From assembly GCF_004331485.1 (NCBI RefSeq), contig NZ_SJKD01000010.1:248001-312000 (forward strand): 64,000 nt of DNA. Reading direction: 5' to 3'. The position numbers and the translations under genes were made by a program. Numbering within the stretch: the stretch's first letter is position 1; each line of letters begins with the position of its first letter. Shown here piece by piece: positions 45,212 through 54,212 of the stretch. The notes under the pieces are model-generated. The model saw only the letters and a program-made list of their open reading frames with translations. It ran no database searches and was not told where the DNA came from. This DNA is from Kribbella capetownensis. GTDB taxonomy: Bacteria > Actinomycetota > Actinomycetes > Propionibacteriales > Kribbellaceae.

Positions 45212-46038
45212 GCCACCGCCTCGCTCGCGAGCAGCGCACGCCGTTCCTGCCGGCGGGCGGCCTGCCGATCCGGGTCGGGGATCGGCGCGGCCATCAACAG
45301 CCGTTGGGTGTAGGGATGCTCCGGCCGCTCGGTGACCTTCGCCGCGTCGCCGTACTCGACGATGCCGCCGCGGTGGAGCACCGCGACGCGGTGACTGATG
45401 TGCCGTACGACGGCGAGGTCGTGCGAGATGAAGAGGTAGGCCACTCCGGTCTCCTCCTGGATCGAGATGAACAGGTCGAGCACGCGTGCCTGCGTGGACA
45501 GGTCCAGCGCGGACACGGGTTCGTCGCACACGATGAGCTTGGGCCGCAGCGCGAGCGCCCGGGCGATGGCGATGCGTTGCCGCTGGCCGCCGGAGAACTC
45601 GCGTGGCAACCGGTGGACGGCGTCGTGCGGCAGACCGACCTGGTCGAGCAGGGTGCGCACGCGCTGCGACGCCGCCGTGCGGTCGCCGGCACGACGTGCC
45701 ACCAGCGGTTCGACCAGGATGTCCTCGACCGTCATCGACGGATTGAGCGAGCTGTACGGATCCTGGAAGACGACCTGGATGTCGTCGCTCAGCCCGCGTC
45801 GCTGCCGGCGCGGCATCCCGACCAGTTCCCGGCCGTCGAAACGGATCGAGCCGGAGCTGACCGGGACCAGCCCGAGGACGGCGCGGCCGATCGTCGTCTT
45901 GCCCGAGCCGGACTCGCCGACCAGGCCGAGCGTCTCGTGCGGCCGGATGCCGAACGAGACCTCGTGCAGGGCCTTGAAGCCCTTCGAGCGCCAGCCGCGA
46001 CCGGCGTACTCGACCACCACATTCGTTGCCTCAAGCAT
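45208..46038 (-). CDS. Oligopeptide-type ABC transporter ATPase (DppF/OppF-like)
   Basis: 276 residues. Walker A is GLVGESGSGKTTIGRAVLGL, the Q-loop VVFQDPYSSLNP, the signature FSGGQRQRIAIARALAL, Walker B LIVCDEPVSALDL and the switch FISHDLAVVRHI. The C-terminal HPYTQRLLMAAPIPDPD is typical of the oligopeptide/nickel family. It energises uptake together with the ATPase half of the fusion protein, whose stop it overlaps by eight bases. Confidence 0.95.
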   Translation of the reverse strand: MLEATNVVVEYAGRGWRSKGFKALHEVSFGIRPHETLGLVGESGSGKTTIGRAVLGLVPVSSGSIRFDGRELVGMPRRQRRGLSDDIQVVFQDPYSSLNPSMTVEDILVEPLVARRAGDRTAASQRVRTLLDQVGLPHDAVHRLPREFSGGQRQRIAIARALALRPKLIVCDEPVSALDLSTQARVLDLFISIQEETGVAYLFISHDLAVVRHISHRVAVLHRGGIVEYGDAAKVTERPEHPYTQRLLMAAPIPDPDRQAARRQERRALLASEAVA

Positions 46039-47779
46039 GGTTCACTTCCAGCCTGGTCCGGGGCGTGCTGTCCTCGAGGGTCGATTCGAGCAGGGACTTG
46101 GTGTACGGGTGCCGCGGGTCGGCGAACAGCGGCCGGACGTCGCCGGTCTCGACGATCCGTCCGTCCTGCATCACGGCGACGCGGTCACAGATGTCCGCGA
46201 CCACCCCGAAGTTGTGCGTGACCAGCAGCATCGCCATCCCGAACTCGGTCTGCAGGTCGCGCAGCAGTTCGAGGACATCGGCCTGCACGGTGACGTCGAG
46301 GGCCGTGGTCGGCTCGTCGGCGATGAGCAGGTCGGGCTTGCCGGAGACGGCGCCCGCGATCAGCACACGCTGCGCCATCCCGCCGGAGATCTCGTGTGGG
46401 TACGCCGCGAACGTCCGGCGCGGCTCCGGGATGCCGACCCGCTCGAGCAGGCTCAGCGCCTCCGCGATCGCCGCGCGCTTGGACAGACCGGCGACCGCTC
46501 GCAACGGCTCGACCAGCTGTTGACCGACCCGGAAACACGGGTCGAGGTTCGACATCGGTTCCTGCGGGATGTACCCGATCCGGCGGCCGCGCAGAACCCG
46601 CCGCTCGTTCTCCGGCAACCGGGCCAGCTCGGCGCCGTCGAACTGGATGCTGCTCGAACCGAGCAGGGTCCCGCCCGGTGGCAGCAGACCGAGGACCGAG
46701 AACGCTGTCTGGGTCTTGCCCGAGCCCGACTCGCCAACCAGCCCGAGGACCTCACCCCGTCGTACGTCGAGATCCACGCCGTGCACCACCTCGGCGCCGC
46801 TGGGGTAGCCGACGGACAGGTTGCGGATCCGCAGTAGTGCGGACTCCCGATCGTCGAGGACAGGCGGGAGCGCGACGACAGGCTGAGGCTTCGGCAGGCG
46901 GGTGCTGGACGAAGTGGTGCGCTGGATGACGTCCCGGATCGCGTTGCCCAGTAGGACCAGGGACGCGACCGTCAGCGCGATCGTCATTCCGGGCCACCAG
47001 ATCGCGATCGGCGAGGTGTAGATGTTCGTGAACGCGTCCTGCAGCATGCCACCCCAGGTGGGGGTCGCCGGGTCGCCCAGCCCGAGGAACTCCAGGCCGG
47101 ACTGGACGACGATCGCGATACCGGCCACGACCGAGGCCTGGATGACGACCGGTGCCCGGACCACGAGCAGGATGTGGCGGCCGATGATGCGGGGATCGCT
47201 CAACCCCGAGACGCGGGCGGCGTCGACGTACAGCTCGTGCTTGACGGCCATCACCTGGCCGCGGACGAGCCGGTAGAAGCCCGGGGAGAGCATCACGCCG
47301 AACGCGACCATGGACAGGTAGATCGACGAGCCGAGGGCCTGGAACAGGGCCAGCAGCACGATCATCGTCGGCAACGCCATCAGCAGGTTCGCACCCCAGC
47401 CGAAGATCCCGTCCAGGAACCCGCCGTAGTACCCGCTGAGCAGCCCGGACAGCACGCCGAGGGCGAGCGCGACCGACAGCGCGATCGCCGCGCCCAGGAG
47501 CGTGTTGCGTCCGGCGTACAGGAGCCGGCTGAAGATGTCGCGGCCGGCGCCGTCCCCGCCGAGCAGGTAGCCGTCGCCCGGGCCGGCGTTGATCTGGTCG
47601 AGTCGCAGCGACGTCGGGCTGTGCGGTGCGATCAGCGGTGCCAGCAGACTGGCGAGCACGATCACCGACAAGACGGCGAGCGCCCCGATCGCGAGCGGGT
47701 TGCGCAGAACGGGCCGGAGCAGGCCGCGCCGGACCGGCAGGTTCTCCACGCCGACCGGCTGGGTGACTGGCTGGGTCAT
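46031..47779 (-). CDS. ABC importer permease fused to ATPase (DppC-DppD fusion)
   Basis: 582 residues from the ATG at 47779. Residues 1-295 are a DppC-type permease with about six helices and the EAA-like AARVSGLSDPRIIGRHILLV. Residues about 320-582 are a DppD-type ATPase: Walker A GLVGESGSGKTQTAFSVLGL, signature ISGGMAQRVLIAGAVSG, Walker B LLIADEPTTALDV, and the end HPYTKSLLESTL. Fusion fixes a 1:1 ratio of these parts. Such fusions are known in actinobacteria. The start overlaps the DppB gene stop (ATGA). Confidence 0.94.
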   Translation of the reverse strand: MTQPVTQPVGVENLPVRRGLLRPVLRNPLAIGALAVLSVIVLASLLAPLIAPHSPTSLRLDQINAGPGDGYLLGGDGAGRDIFSRLLYAGRNTLLGAAIALSVALALGVLSGLLSGYYGGFLDGIFGWGANLLMALPTMIVLLALFQALGSSIYLSMVAFGVMLSPGFYRLVRGQVMAVKHELYVDAARVSGLSDPRIIGRHILLVVRAPVVIQASVVAGIAIVVQSGLEFLGLGDPATPTWGGMLQDAFTNIYTSPIAIWWPGMTIALTVASLVLLGNAIRDVIQRTTSSSTRLPKPQPVVALPPVLDDRESALLRIRNLSVGYPSGAEVVHGVDLDVRRGEVLGLVGESGSGKTQTAFSVLGLLPPGGTLLGSSSIQFDGAELARLPENERRVLRGRRIGYIPQEPMSNLDPCFRVGQQLVEPLRAVAGLSKRAAIAEALSLLERVGIPEPRRTFAAYPHEISGGMAQRVLIAGAVSGKPDLLIADEPTTALDVTVQADVLELLRDLQTEFGMAMLLVTHNFGVVADICDRVAVMQDGRIVETGDVRPLFADPRHPYTKSLLESTLEDSTPRTRLEVNHA

Positions 47780-48717
47780 CGGACACGCACCTTGGGGTTG
47801 ACCCAGCCACTGACAACGTCGATGGCCAGGTTGACGATGACGACGAGCACGACCAGCGTCACGACGACGCCCATCAGGACCGGTACGTCGCCTTGCAGCG
47901 CCGCGTTGATGGTGAGCGTGCCGAGGCCGGGGATGGCGAAGACCTTCTCGATCACCACCGCGCCGCCGAGCAGCGCGATGAACTGCAGGGACAAGACGGT
48001 GAGCGCCGGACTCGCCGCGTTGCGCAGCGCGTGCCGGAACAGGACCGACCGGGGACTGAGGCCCCGCGCCCGCAGGGTGCGGACGAAGTCCTGACGCAGT
48101 ACGTCGATCACGGCGCCGCGGACCTGCTGGGCGGCCGACGCGGTGCTCCCGATCACCAGGGACGCCACCGGCAGCACCAGGGCCGAGGCCCAGCCACCCG
48201 GTGACTCCGAGAGCCGCACGTAGCCGGTCGCCGGCAGCACGCCGAGGCTGACCGAGAAGAACACGACCAGGACCAGCGCCACCCAGAAGTTCGGCAGTGC
48301 GAACCCGAGCACGCTCAAGACCTGGATGCTGCGGTCCAGCCACCCGCCGCGGACCGCGGCGGCCACGCCCAGGCAGACGCTGATCAGAGCCGTGCAGGCC
48401 ACCGCCAGGACGACCATCGACAACGTGACCGGGAGCCGGTTGGCGATCGCCTGCGACACCGGTTCGTTGGTGAACCAGGAGATGCCGAGGTCACCACGCA
48501 GCGCGTGGCCGGCCCACGACCCGAGCTGTGCGAGCAGTGGCTGGTCCAGCCCGAGCTCGGCGTTCTTCGCGGCGAGCTGGTCGGCGGTCGCGTTCTCGCC
48601 GAGCAGGTTGCGGGCGACGTTGCCGGTGGCGGAGAAGGCGAGCAGGAAGGTGACGACCGCGATCATCACCACGAGGACGGCGCAGGCCATCAGCCGGCGC
48701 CCGACGAATCCGATCAT
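47776..48717 (-). CDS. ABC importer permease (DppB-like)
   Basis: 313 residues from the ATG at 48717. The first helix (RRLMACAVLVVMIAVVTFLL) and the external loop with AELGLDQPLLAQLGSWAGHA and LRGDLGISWFTNEPVSQAIA are standard for DppB/OppB. The cytoplasmic EAA loop is FVRTLRARGLSPRSVLFRHA. It pairs with the DppC part of the fusion to form the channel. It begins four bases after the binding-lipoprotein gene. Confidence 0.94.
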   Translation of the reverse strand: MIGFVGRRLMACAVLVVMIAVVTFLLAFSATGNVARNLLGENATADQLAAKNAELGLDQPLLAQLGSWAGHALRGDLGISWFTNEPVSQAIANRLPVTLSMVVLAVACTALISVCLGVAAAVRGGWLDRSIQVLSVLGFALPNFWVALVLVVFFSVSLGVLPATGYVRLSESPGGWASALVLPVASLVIGSTASAAQQVRGAVIDVLRQDFVRTLRARGLSPRSVLFRHALRNAASPALTVLSLQFIALLGGAVVIEKVFAIPGLGTLTINAALQGDVPVLMGVVVTLVVLVVIVNLAIDVVSGWVNPKVRVR

Positions 48718-48721
48718 GGCG

Positions 48722-50251
48722 TCATTCCTTCGGGGAGAACGAGCTGATGCCGGGGGCAACGTTGTAGGCCTGCATGGCCACCGCGGTCCTGGAGTCACTC
48801 AGGAAGACGCTGTTCTCGCGGTACCACGGTGCGAACCACGCCTGGTCCACGAGCCACTTGCTGACCGCCTTCATCGCGGCCGGCAGCTGGGCTTCCGGCG
48901 CGGTCTGCGCGGCGGCCAGGAGCTTGTCGAGCCGCGGGTCGCCCGCCTTCAGCGGATTCCACGGAGACTTGCGGGTCACGGCCTTCTGGATGTCCTGCCA
49001 GGCGGACTGGCTGCCCAGTGTCATGAACGCGACCGGATACTTGCCGGACAGGATCTCCGGGATGACGGCGTTCGCCGGGACCTTGACCCACTTCACCGTG
49101 ATCGCGATCGCGGCGAGTTGCTGGGTGATGATCGCGTTGTACTGCGCGAAGTTCGCGGCCTCGGGCATCGTGATCGTGAACCCGTCGCCGTAGCCGGCCT
49201 CGGTGAGCAACTGCTTGGCCTTGGCCACGTCGTAGTTGTAGCGGCCGTCGAGGGACTTGTCGTAGCCGTCGCCGGCGACGTTGAAGATCTGCGTGGTGAG
49301 CGCGCCCTCGCTGTGCGAGACGTTCTTCAGGATCGCCTCCCGGTCGAAGGCGTAGTTGATCGCCTGGCGGACCCGGACGTCCTTCAGCGCCGGCACGAGC
49401 TTGCCGTCGCGGTCCATCAGCAGCAGGCCGTTCCAGTTGACCGGGGTGGTGTTCACGGTCAGGCCGGTGCGCTTGGCGTCGGCCAGCGAGTTGGTGTCGG
49501 TGAGCGCCGCGTTCAGCTGACCGGACTTGAGCGCGTTCAGCCGCGCGGTCAGATCCGTCATGGGCTTGATCACGATCTTGTCGTACGGGAAGGCGGCCGC
49601 GTTCCAGTAGCCGGTGTTGCGGGTGTAGGTGTACGTGCTGCCGACCACCGTGCCGGCCTTGTCCAGGACGTACGGCCCGCTGCCGACCGGGGTGGTCGCG
49701 ACCGTCGGCGACTTCAGCGACTTCGGCGAGGCCATCACGCCGCCGACGCTGGCCAGGTAGTCGATCAGGCCCGGGTCGGGTGTCTTCAGCTTCAGGTTGA
49801 TCTCGGTCGGGCTGACGATCTGGTACGTCGTGACCGACTGCGACATGTACGAGTTCTGACCGGTCCCGGCGGCCAGGTTGGTCAGGTTCGCCCGGACCAC
49901 CGAGGCGTCGAACGGGGTCCCGTCGGTGAACTTCACGCCGCTCTTCAGCTTGAGGTTCAGCACGGTCCGGGTGGGGTCGTACTTCCAGGCCGTGGCCAGC
50001 GACGGCTGCAGCTTGTTGCTCTTGTCCCGGGTCAGCAGCGTGTCGACCACCGGCGACCAGTACTGCATCTGGTTGCCGATGTTGAGCTGGGTCGGGTCGA
50101 AGGAGTTGTTGTCGAGGACGTTGGCGATCGTCAGCGTCTTGGCGGCCGACGAGCTGCCGGCACCGGCGCCGGAACAGGCGCCGAGGCCTGCCACGAGGGC
50201 GGCGGCCGCGACGACGGCACCGCCGCGGCGGATGAGCCGGGGGATGAGCAT
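48722..50251 (-). CDS. Substrate-binding lipoprotein of oligopeptide-type ABC importer
   Basis: 509 residues from the ATG at 50251 behind AAGGAG. A lipoprotein signal ends at C26 (VAGLGAC), so it is anchored outside the cell. It is a solute-binding family 5 protein: LKLKSGVKFTDGTPFDASVV, GSGPYVLDKA, RLNALKSGQLNAAL and VRVRQAINYAFDREAILKNV are conserved parts. The ligand cannot be read; with three sulfatases in the operon it may be a sulfated saccharide or conjugate rather than a plain peptide. Confidence 0.94.
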   Translation of the reverse strand: MLIPRLIRRGGAVVAAAALVAGLGACSGAGAGSSSAAKTLTIANVLDNNSFDPTQLNIGNQMQYWSPVVDTLLTRDKSNKLQPSLATAWKYDPTRTVLNLKLKSGVKFTDGTPFDASVVRANLTNLAAGTGQNSYMSQSVTTYQIVSPTEINLKLKTPDPGLIDYLASVGGVMASPKSLKSPTVATTPVGSGPYVLDKAGTVVGSTYTYTRNTGYWNAAAFPYDKIVIKPMTDLTARLNALKSGQLNAALTDTNSLADAKRTGLTVNTTPVNWNGLLLMDRDGKLVPALKDVRVRQAINYAFDREAILKNVSHSEGALTTQIFNVAGDGYDKSLDGRYNYDVAKAKQLLTEAGYGDGFTITMPEAANFAQYNAIITQQLAAIAITVKWVKVPANAVIPEILSGKYPVAFMTLGSQSAWQDIQKAVTRKSPWNPLKAGDPRLDKLLAAAQTAPEAQLPAAMKAVSKWLVDQAWFAPWYRENSVFLSDSRTAVAMQAYNVAPGISSFSPKE

Positions 50252-50261
50252 GCTGGGCTCC

Positions 50262-51905
50262 TTAGGGTGCGGTGGGCACCGCGGGACGAGGGGCGGCAAC
50301 GGGGATGTCGGCGCCGGGGACGAAGCCGATGCGCCAGCTCTTGACCCAGATCGGGCCGGGTGGGGTGAAGGGTCCGGTGCAGAGACGCCAGGTGCGGCCG
50401 TCGTCGGCGTACCCCTGGAAGGGCTGTCGGTCCGCGACGCAGTCCTGGGGTGGGTCCGTGGTCCAGGCGACGATCGAGCCGGCGGTCGGGCAGGTCGCCT
50501 CGATCAGCTCGCCGTGCTGCTCGACCACTGCATCGGCGCAGTGTGGCCGCTGCCCGCCGGGCTGCCACTCGGCGAGCAGTTCGCGTTCGGGTTTTTGGCC
50601 GAGATCGCCGGTGGCCGCCAGCCGGCCGTCCAGCGCGTCGGACAGTCGCTGCCGGACGTCGGCGTACTCGGGCCGGCCGGCGAGGTTGTGCTCCTCGTGC
50701 GGATCGGCCTCGACGTCGTACAGCTCCTCGGCCGAACGTTTGCTTGCGGCAACGATCGAGCGCTGTAGGTCGGTCAGGATCGACGGCTGTTGCCCGAACG
50801 CCAACTGTTGCTGGGCTTCCCGGGAGAACAAGCGGCGCAGCTCGGTCCACGTGGCCAGATGGTCGGGGTACTCGCAGTGCCCCATCGGCGACCGGTCGGG
50901 ATGGAGATGCCGCGTGTAGCGGTAGCGCCGGTCGCGGATCGAGCGGGAGGTGTCCTCCTGCTCGCCCATCCGGTCCCGGGCGCTGACGACGTACTCCTCG
51001 CGGCGTGCTCGCGGCGCACCGTCCGGACCGAGCACTACCTCGCCGTGCATGTGCCCTGGTACGTCGAGGCCGCACATCGCGAGCATGGTCGGCGCGAGGT
51101 CCATCAGCCCGACCGGAGCGTCGTACGCCGAGCCGTGCGCGATCCGGTTCGGCCAACGCACGATCAGTGGTTCGCGGAAGCCGAGCTCGCTCGCCCAGCG
51201 TTTGCCTCGCGGCATGCCGAGGCCGTGGTCACTCCAGAACACGACGATCGTGTCGTCCGCCAGGCCGTCCTCCTCGAGCTCGTCGAGGATGGTCCCGACC
51301 CAGTGGTCCATCTGGGAGACCAGCTCGAGATATCGCTTCCACGCCTTGCGGTACACCGGAGTGTCCGGGTGGTACGGCGGCAGCTCGACCTCGTCCACGC
51401 GCCGGGCCTCCGGCGTACGGCGGGCGAACTCGTCGTCGTCCAGGTAGAGCTGCGACTCGTGCGTGATCAGGCTGTGCACTGCCAGGAAGAACGGCTGGTC
51501 CGGGTCGTCGCGCAGCCGCCAGTGGGCGTGGTCGCCGACCACGTCGTAGACCGGGTTCGGGATCTCCAGCTGGAAGTCGGTGAACGACGTGTTGCCGGTC
51601 CAGTACCCGGCCTCCCGGAAGTACTGCGACAGCAGCCGGACCTCAGGTGGTGGCGTGGCCCTGGTCCGCATGTGCATCGTGCCGATGGCCGGTGGGAAGC
51701 ACCCGGTGACGATCGCGCTGCGGGACGGGCCGCACACCGGCGCAGCGGCGAACGCCCGGTCGAACCGGACCCCCTCGGCCGCGAGGGCGTCCAGGCGCGG
51801 GGTGCACGCCTGCTCGGCGCCGGGCCAGACACCGGCGTAGCAGCCGAGGTGCGGATTGATGTCGTGCGTGCTGATCCACAGCACGTTCGGCCGGGAAAAG
51901 GGCAT
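50262..51905 (-). CDS. Sulfatase (formylglycine type), A
   Basis: 547 residues. The active site is C58-G-P-S-R62 followed by SAIVTG. The first metal region is WISTHDINPHLGCY, with His-Asp in place of Asp-Asp, and the second is VVFWSDHGLGMPRGKRWASE. A beta-rich tail of about 110 residues after the sulfatase core (from ATCPTAGSIVAWTTD) is an unusual extra domain. There is no signal peptide. It is the first enzyme gene after the PadR regulator, 69 bases from it and ten before the lipoprotein gene. The three sulfatases differ enough to suggest different sulfate positions. Confidence 0.93.
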   Translation of the reverse strand: MPFSRPNVLWISTHDINPHLGCYAGVWPGAEQACTPRLDALAAEGVRFDRAFAAAPVCGPSRSAIVTGCFPPAIGTMHMRTRATPPPEVRLLSQYFREAGYWTGNTSFTDFQLEIPNPVYDVVGDHAHWRLRDDPDQPFFLAVHSLITHESQLYLDDDEFARRTPEARRVDEVELPPYHPDTPVYRKAWKRYLELVSQMDHWVGTILDELEEDGLADDTIVVFWSDHGLGMPRGKRWASELGFREPLIVRWPNRIAHGSAYDAPVGLMDLAPTMLAMCGLDVPGHMHGEVVLGPDGAPRARREEYVVSARDRMGEQEDTSRSIRDRRYRYTRHLHPDRSPMGHCEYPDHLATWTELRRLFSREAQQQLAFGQQPSILTDLQRSIVAASKRSAEELYDVEADPHEEHNLAGRPEYADVRQRLSDALDGRLAATGDLGQKPERELLAEWQPGGQRPHCADAVVEQHGELIEATCPTAGSIVAWTTDPPQDCVADRQPFQGYADDGRTWRLCTGPFTPPGPIWVKSWRIGFVPGADIPVAAPRPAVPTAP

Positions 51906-51974
51906 GGCGATGCTCCTGAACGGGTGACCGGCTCTGGTCGCGAGCCGGGTGGGAGTGCGGGGGTGCGGGTGTGG

Positions 51975-52562
51975 TCAGTCGACGGCGCGGATGGTCCGTT
52001 GGCGAGAGCGGTCCTGCAGTTCGTCGCGCAGCTCGATGCACCAGGCGACATGGGCGTCCATCGACCGGGCGCCGTGCTCGTGGTTGCGCTCCGCGACCAG
52101 CGCGGCCAGGTCGGTGTCGAACGGGATCTGCGGGTCCTGCGGCAGGGCGCGGTCCCGCTCCCGGAACCGCTTGATCTGCAGCTGCCGGGCGTGGATCTCA
52201 CGCTCCAGCAGCTCGATCACCTGGTCGGCCTGCAGGAAGCCGCTGAACGCGAGCCGGCCGAAGAAGCCGGGATCCTGCGAGCGCGTGGTGGTCGGCGTGT
52301 ACGGCGTGGTCAGCCAGTCCATGAACACGGTCACGCCCTCGTCGGTGACTCGGTAGGTCTTGGCGTCCTGGGCGCCCGGCCGCGGTTCGACCGTGTGCCA
52401 GACCCAGCCGCGCTCCTCCATCGACGACAGCACCCGGTACACCTGGCTCATCTGGGTGTTGGGCCGCTGGAACCGCCCGTGGGTGTCCATGTAGCGCTTC
52501 AGGTCGTACCCGGTGCTGGGCCGCGTCAGCAGGACGCCGAGAAGGATGTGCTCGAGCTTCAT
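51975..52562 (-). CDS. PadR-family transcriptional regulator
   Basis: 195 residues from the ATG at 52562. The winged helix is LEHILLGVLLTRPSTGYDLK then TQMSQVYRVLSSMEERGWVW and DAKTYRVTDEGVTVFMDWLT. The C-terminal helical dimer domain (Vir_act_alpha_C type) follows. It is the first gene of the nine-gene sulfatase/importer operon and divergent from the esterase. It is likely an autorepressor acting through the two CACAAGTGGAAT sites just upstream. Confidence 0.93.
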   Translation of the reverse strand: MKLEHILLGVLLTRPSTGYDLKRYMDTHGRFQRPNTQMSQVYRVLSSMEERGWVWHTVEPRPGAQDAKTYRVTDEGVTVFMDWLTTPYTPTTTRSQDPGFFGRLAFSGFLQADQVIELLEREIHARQLQIKRFRERDRALPQDPQIPFDTDLAALVAERNHEHGARSMDAHVAWCIELRDELQDRSRQRTIRAVD

Positions 52563-52589
52563 GGCTGCCGCCGTCCCTTCGGGGTATGA

Positions 52590-52627
52590 CACAAGTGGAA
52601 TGCTCTTGAGGACACCACAAGTGGAAT
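52590..52627. promoter_or_regulatory. Two direct repeats CACAAGTGGAAT, probable PadR operator
   Basis: Exact copies at 52590-52601 and 52616-52627, 26 bases apart start to start (two to three helical turns). They lie 28-65 bases upstream of padR and about 80-120 bases upstream of the divergent esterase. The position fits control of both directions. Confidence 0.65.
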
Positions 52628-52708
52628 ACCCCGTCAAGAGTTCGGCACCCTGTCCAGGATTGGACATCGCTTTCCGGCGGATCGCGCGGTGACCTAGATT
52701 GATTGCCC

Positions 52709-53722
52709 ATGGCCATGTTCGATTTCTCCCTCGACAAGCTCCGCGCGTACCGGCCCGAGGTGGCCGCGCCCGCCGACCTGATCGATTTCTGGCGCCGCTC
52801 CCTGGACAAGGCGCGTACCGACGACCTCGACGCGATGTTCACCGAGGTGGACAACAAGCTCGCGGTGATCGACACCTACGACGTGACGTACGCCGGCTTC
52901 GGCGGCGCCCCGATCAAGGGCTGGCTGCACGTGCCGGCCGGGGCGACCGGACCACTGCCGACGGTCGTACAGTACTTCGGCTACTCCGGCGGCCGCGGGT
53001 TCCCGCACGCGACCAACCTGTGGGCACAGGCCGGCTACGCCCACTTCGTGATGGACACCCGCGGTCAGGGCTACAGCGCCGGCGGCGGCAGCGGTACGGC
53101 GGACGACAGCGCGTACGCCGGTCTCAACCACACTCCCGGGTTCATGACCGCAGGCATCACCGACCCGGAGACCTACTACTACCGGCGGGTCTTCATCGAC
53201 GCGATCCGGGCACTGGAGGCGGCCCGGACGTCACCCTTCGTGGACCCGGACCGGATCATCGTCACCGGCAGCAGCCAGGGCGGAGGCATCGCGATCGCGG
53301 CCGCCGGGCTCGCGGGTCTGGCCGGGATCGAGTTGCTCGGCTGTGCTCCCGACGTACCGTTCCTGTGCCATTTCCAGCGTGCGCTGCAGATTACCGACAA
53401 GGACCCGTACGGCGAGATCACCCGGTTCCTGAAGGGATTCCGCGAGCACGTCGAACCGGCGTTGCGGACGCTGAGCTACTTCGACGCCGTCAACCTCGGC
53501 CGCCTGGCCACCGCCCCGGCGTTGTTCTCGGTCGCGCTGATGGACGCGACCTGCCCGCCGTCGACGGTGTTCGCGGCGTACAACCACTACGGCAGCGCGC
53601 AGAAGGACATCGAGGTCTACCAGTACAACGAGCACGAGGGCGGGCAGACGTACCAGCAGCTCGCGCAGCTGAACTGGTTCGCGCAGATCTTCGCCGCGAA
53701 GGAGTCATCGGTGGACCGATGA
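52709..53722 (+). CDS. Acetyl esterase (CE7, acetylxylan esterase/cephalosporin-C deacetylase-like)
   Basis: 337 residues from ATG 52709. The alpha/beta-hydrolase nucleophile is S189 in GSSQGGG; the acid Asp is in SVALMDATCPPST and the His in YNEHEGGQTYQQ, all as in CE7. FGGYSGGRGFPH-type oxyanion and DTRGQGYSAGG segments are also standard. There is no signal peptide, so it acts inside on acetylated oligosaccharides or similar. No ribosome site is visible. TAGATT at 52695-52700 could be a -10 for a leaderless transcript. It is divergent from the sulfatase operon, which suggests a shared substrate that is both sulfated and acetylated. Confidence 0.9.
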   Translation: MAMFDFSLDKLRAYRPEVAAPADLIDFWRRSLDKARTDDLDAMFTEVDNKLAVIDTYDVTYAGFGGAPIKGWLHVPAGATGPLPTVVQYFGYSGGRGFPHATNLWAQAGYAHFVMDTRGQGYSAGGGSGTADDSAYAGLNHTPGFMTAGITDPETYYYRRVFIDAIRALEAARTSPFVDPDRIIVTGSSQGGGIAIAAAGLAGLAGIELLGCAPDVPFLCHFQRALQITDKDPYGEITRFLKGFREHVEPALRTLSYFDAVNLGRLATAPALFSVALMDATCPPSTVFAAYNHYGSAQKDIEVYQYNEHEGGQTYQQLAQLNWFAQIFAAKESSVDR

Positions 53723-53798
53723 GTTTCCGCCGCGGCTGTCGTTACACGGTCAACAGCGTCGGTCAGACTGTGACCGACCCGACCGCAGGAGGCAGCAG

Positions 53799-54212
53799 AT
53801 GGACTGGAAGCTCGAACTCGTGATCGTGCCGGTGTCGGACGTGGACCGGGCCAAGAAGTTCTACACCGAGCAGCTCGGTTTCACCGAGGACGTCGACCAC
53901 CGGGCCGGTGACGACTTCCGGGTCGTGCAGCTCACGCCGCCCGGATCCGCATGCTCGATCACCATCGGCACCGGACTGACCAAGGCCGAGCCGGGCACGT
54001 ACGAGGGCACGCACCTGGTGGTGAACGACGTCGAGGCGGCCCGGGCCGAGTTGGTGGAGCGCGGTGTCGAGGTCAGCGAGCCGTTCCACTTCACCGCGGC
54101 GGGCAAGCAGGACGGAGTGCACCCGGACCGCAGCGACTACGGCACCTTCCTCAGCTTCCAGGACCCGGACGGCAACGGCTGGACGGTCCAGGAGGTGGGC
54201 AAGGCCTCATGA
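53799..54212 (+). CDS. VOC-family protein
   Basis: 137 residues with GGAGG upstream of ATG 53799. LELVIVPVSDVDRAKKFYTE, LGFTEDVDH, FRVVQLTPPGSACSITIGTG and FLSFQDPDGNGWTVQEV show both halves of the glyoxalase fold. It is closely related to the VOC protein at 34971-35396. The stop overlaps the sigma factor start (ATGA), so the two are coupled, perhaps as effector and regulator. Reaction unknown. Confidence 0.9.
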   Translation: MDWKLELVIVPVSDVDRAKKFYTEQLGFTEDVDHRAGDDFRVVQLTPPGSACSITIGTGLTKAEPGTYEGTHLVVNDVEAARAELVERGVEVSEPFHFTAAGKQDGVHPDRSDYGTFLSFQDPDGNGWTVQEVGKAS

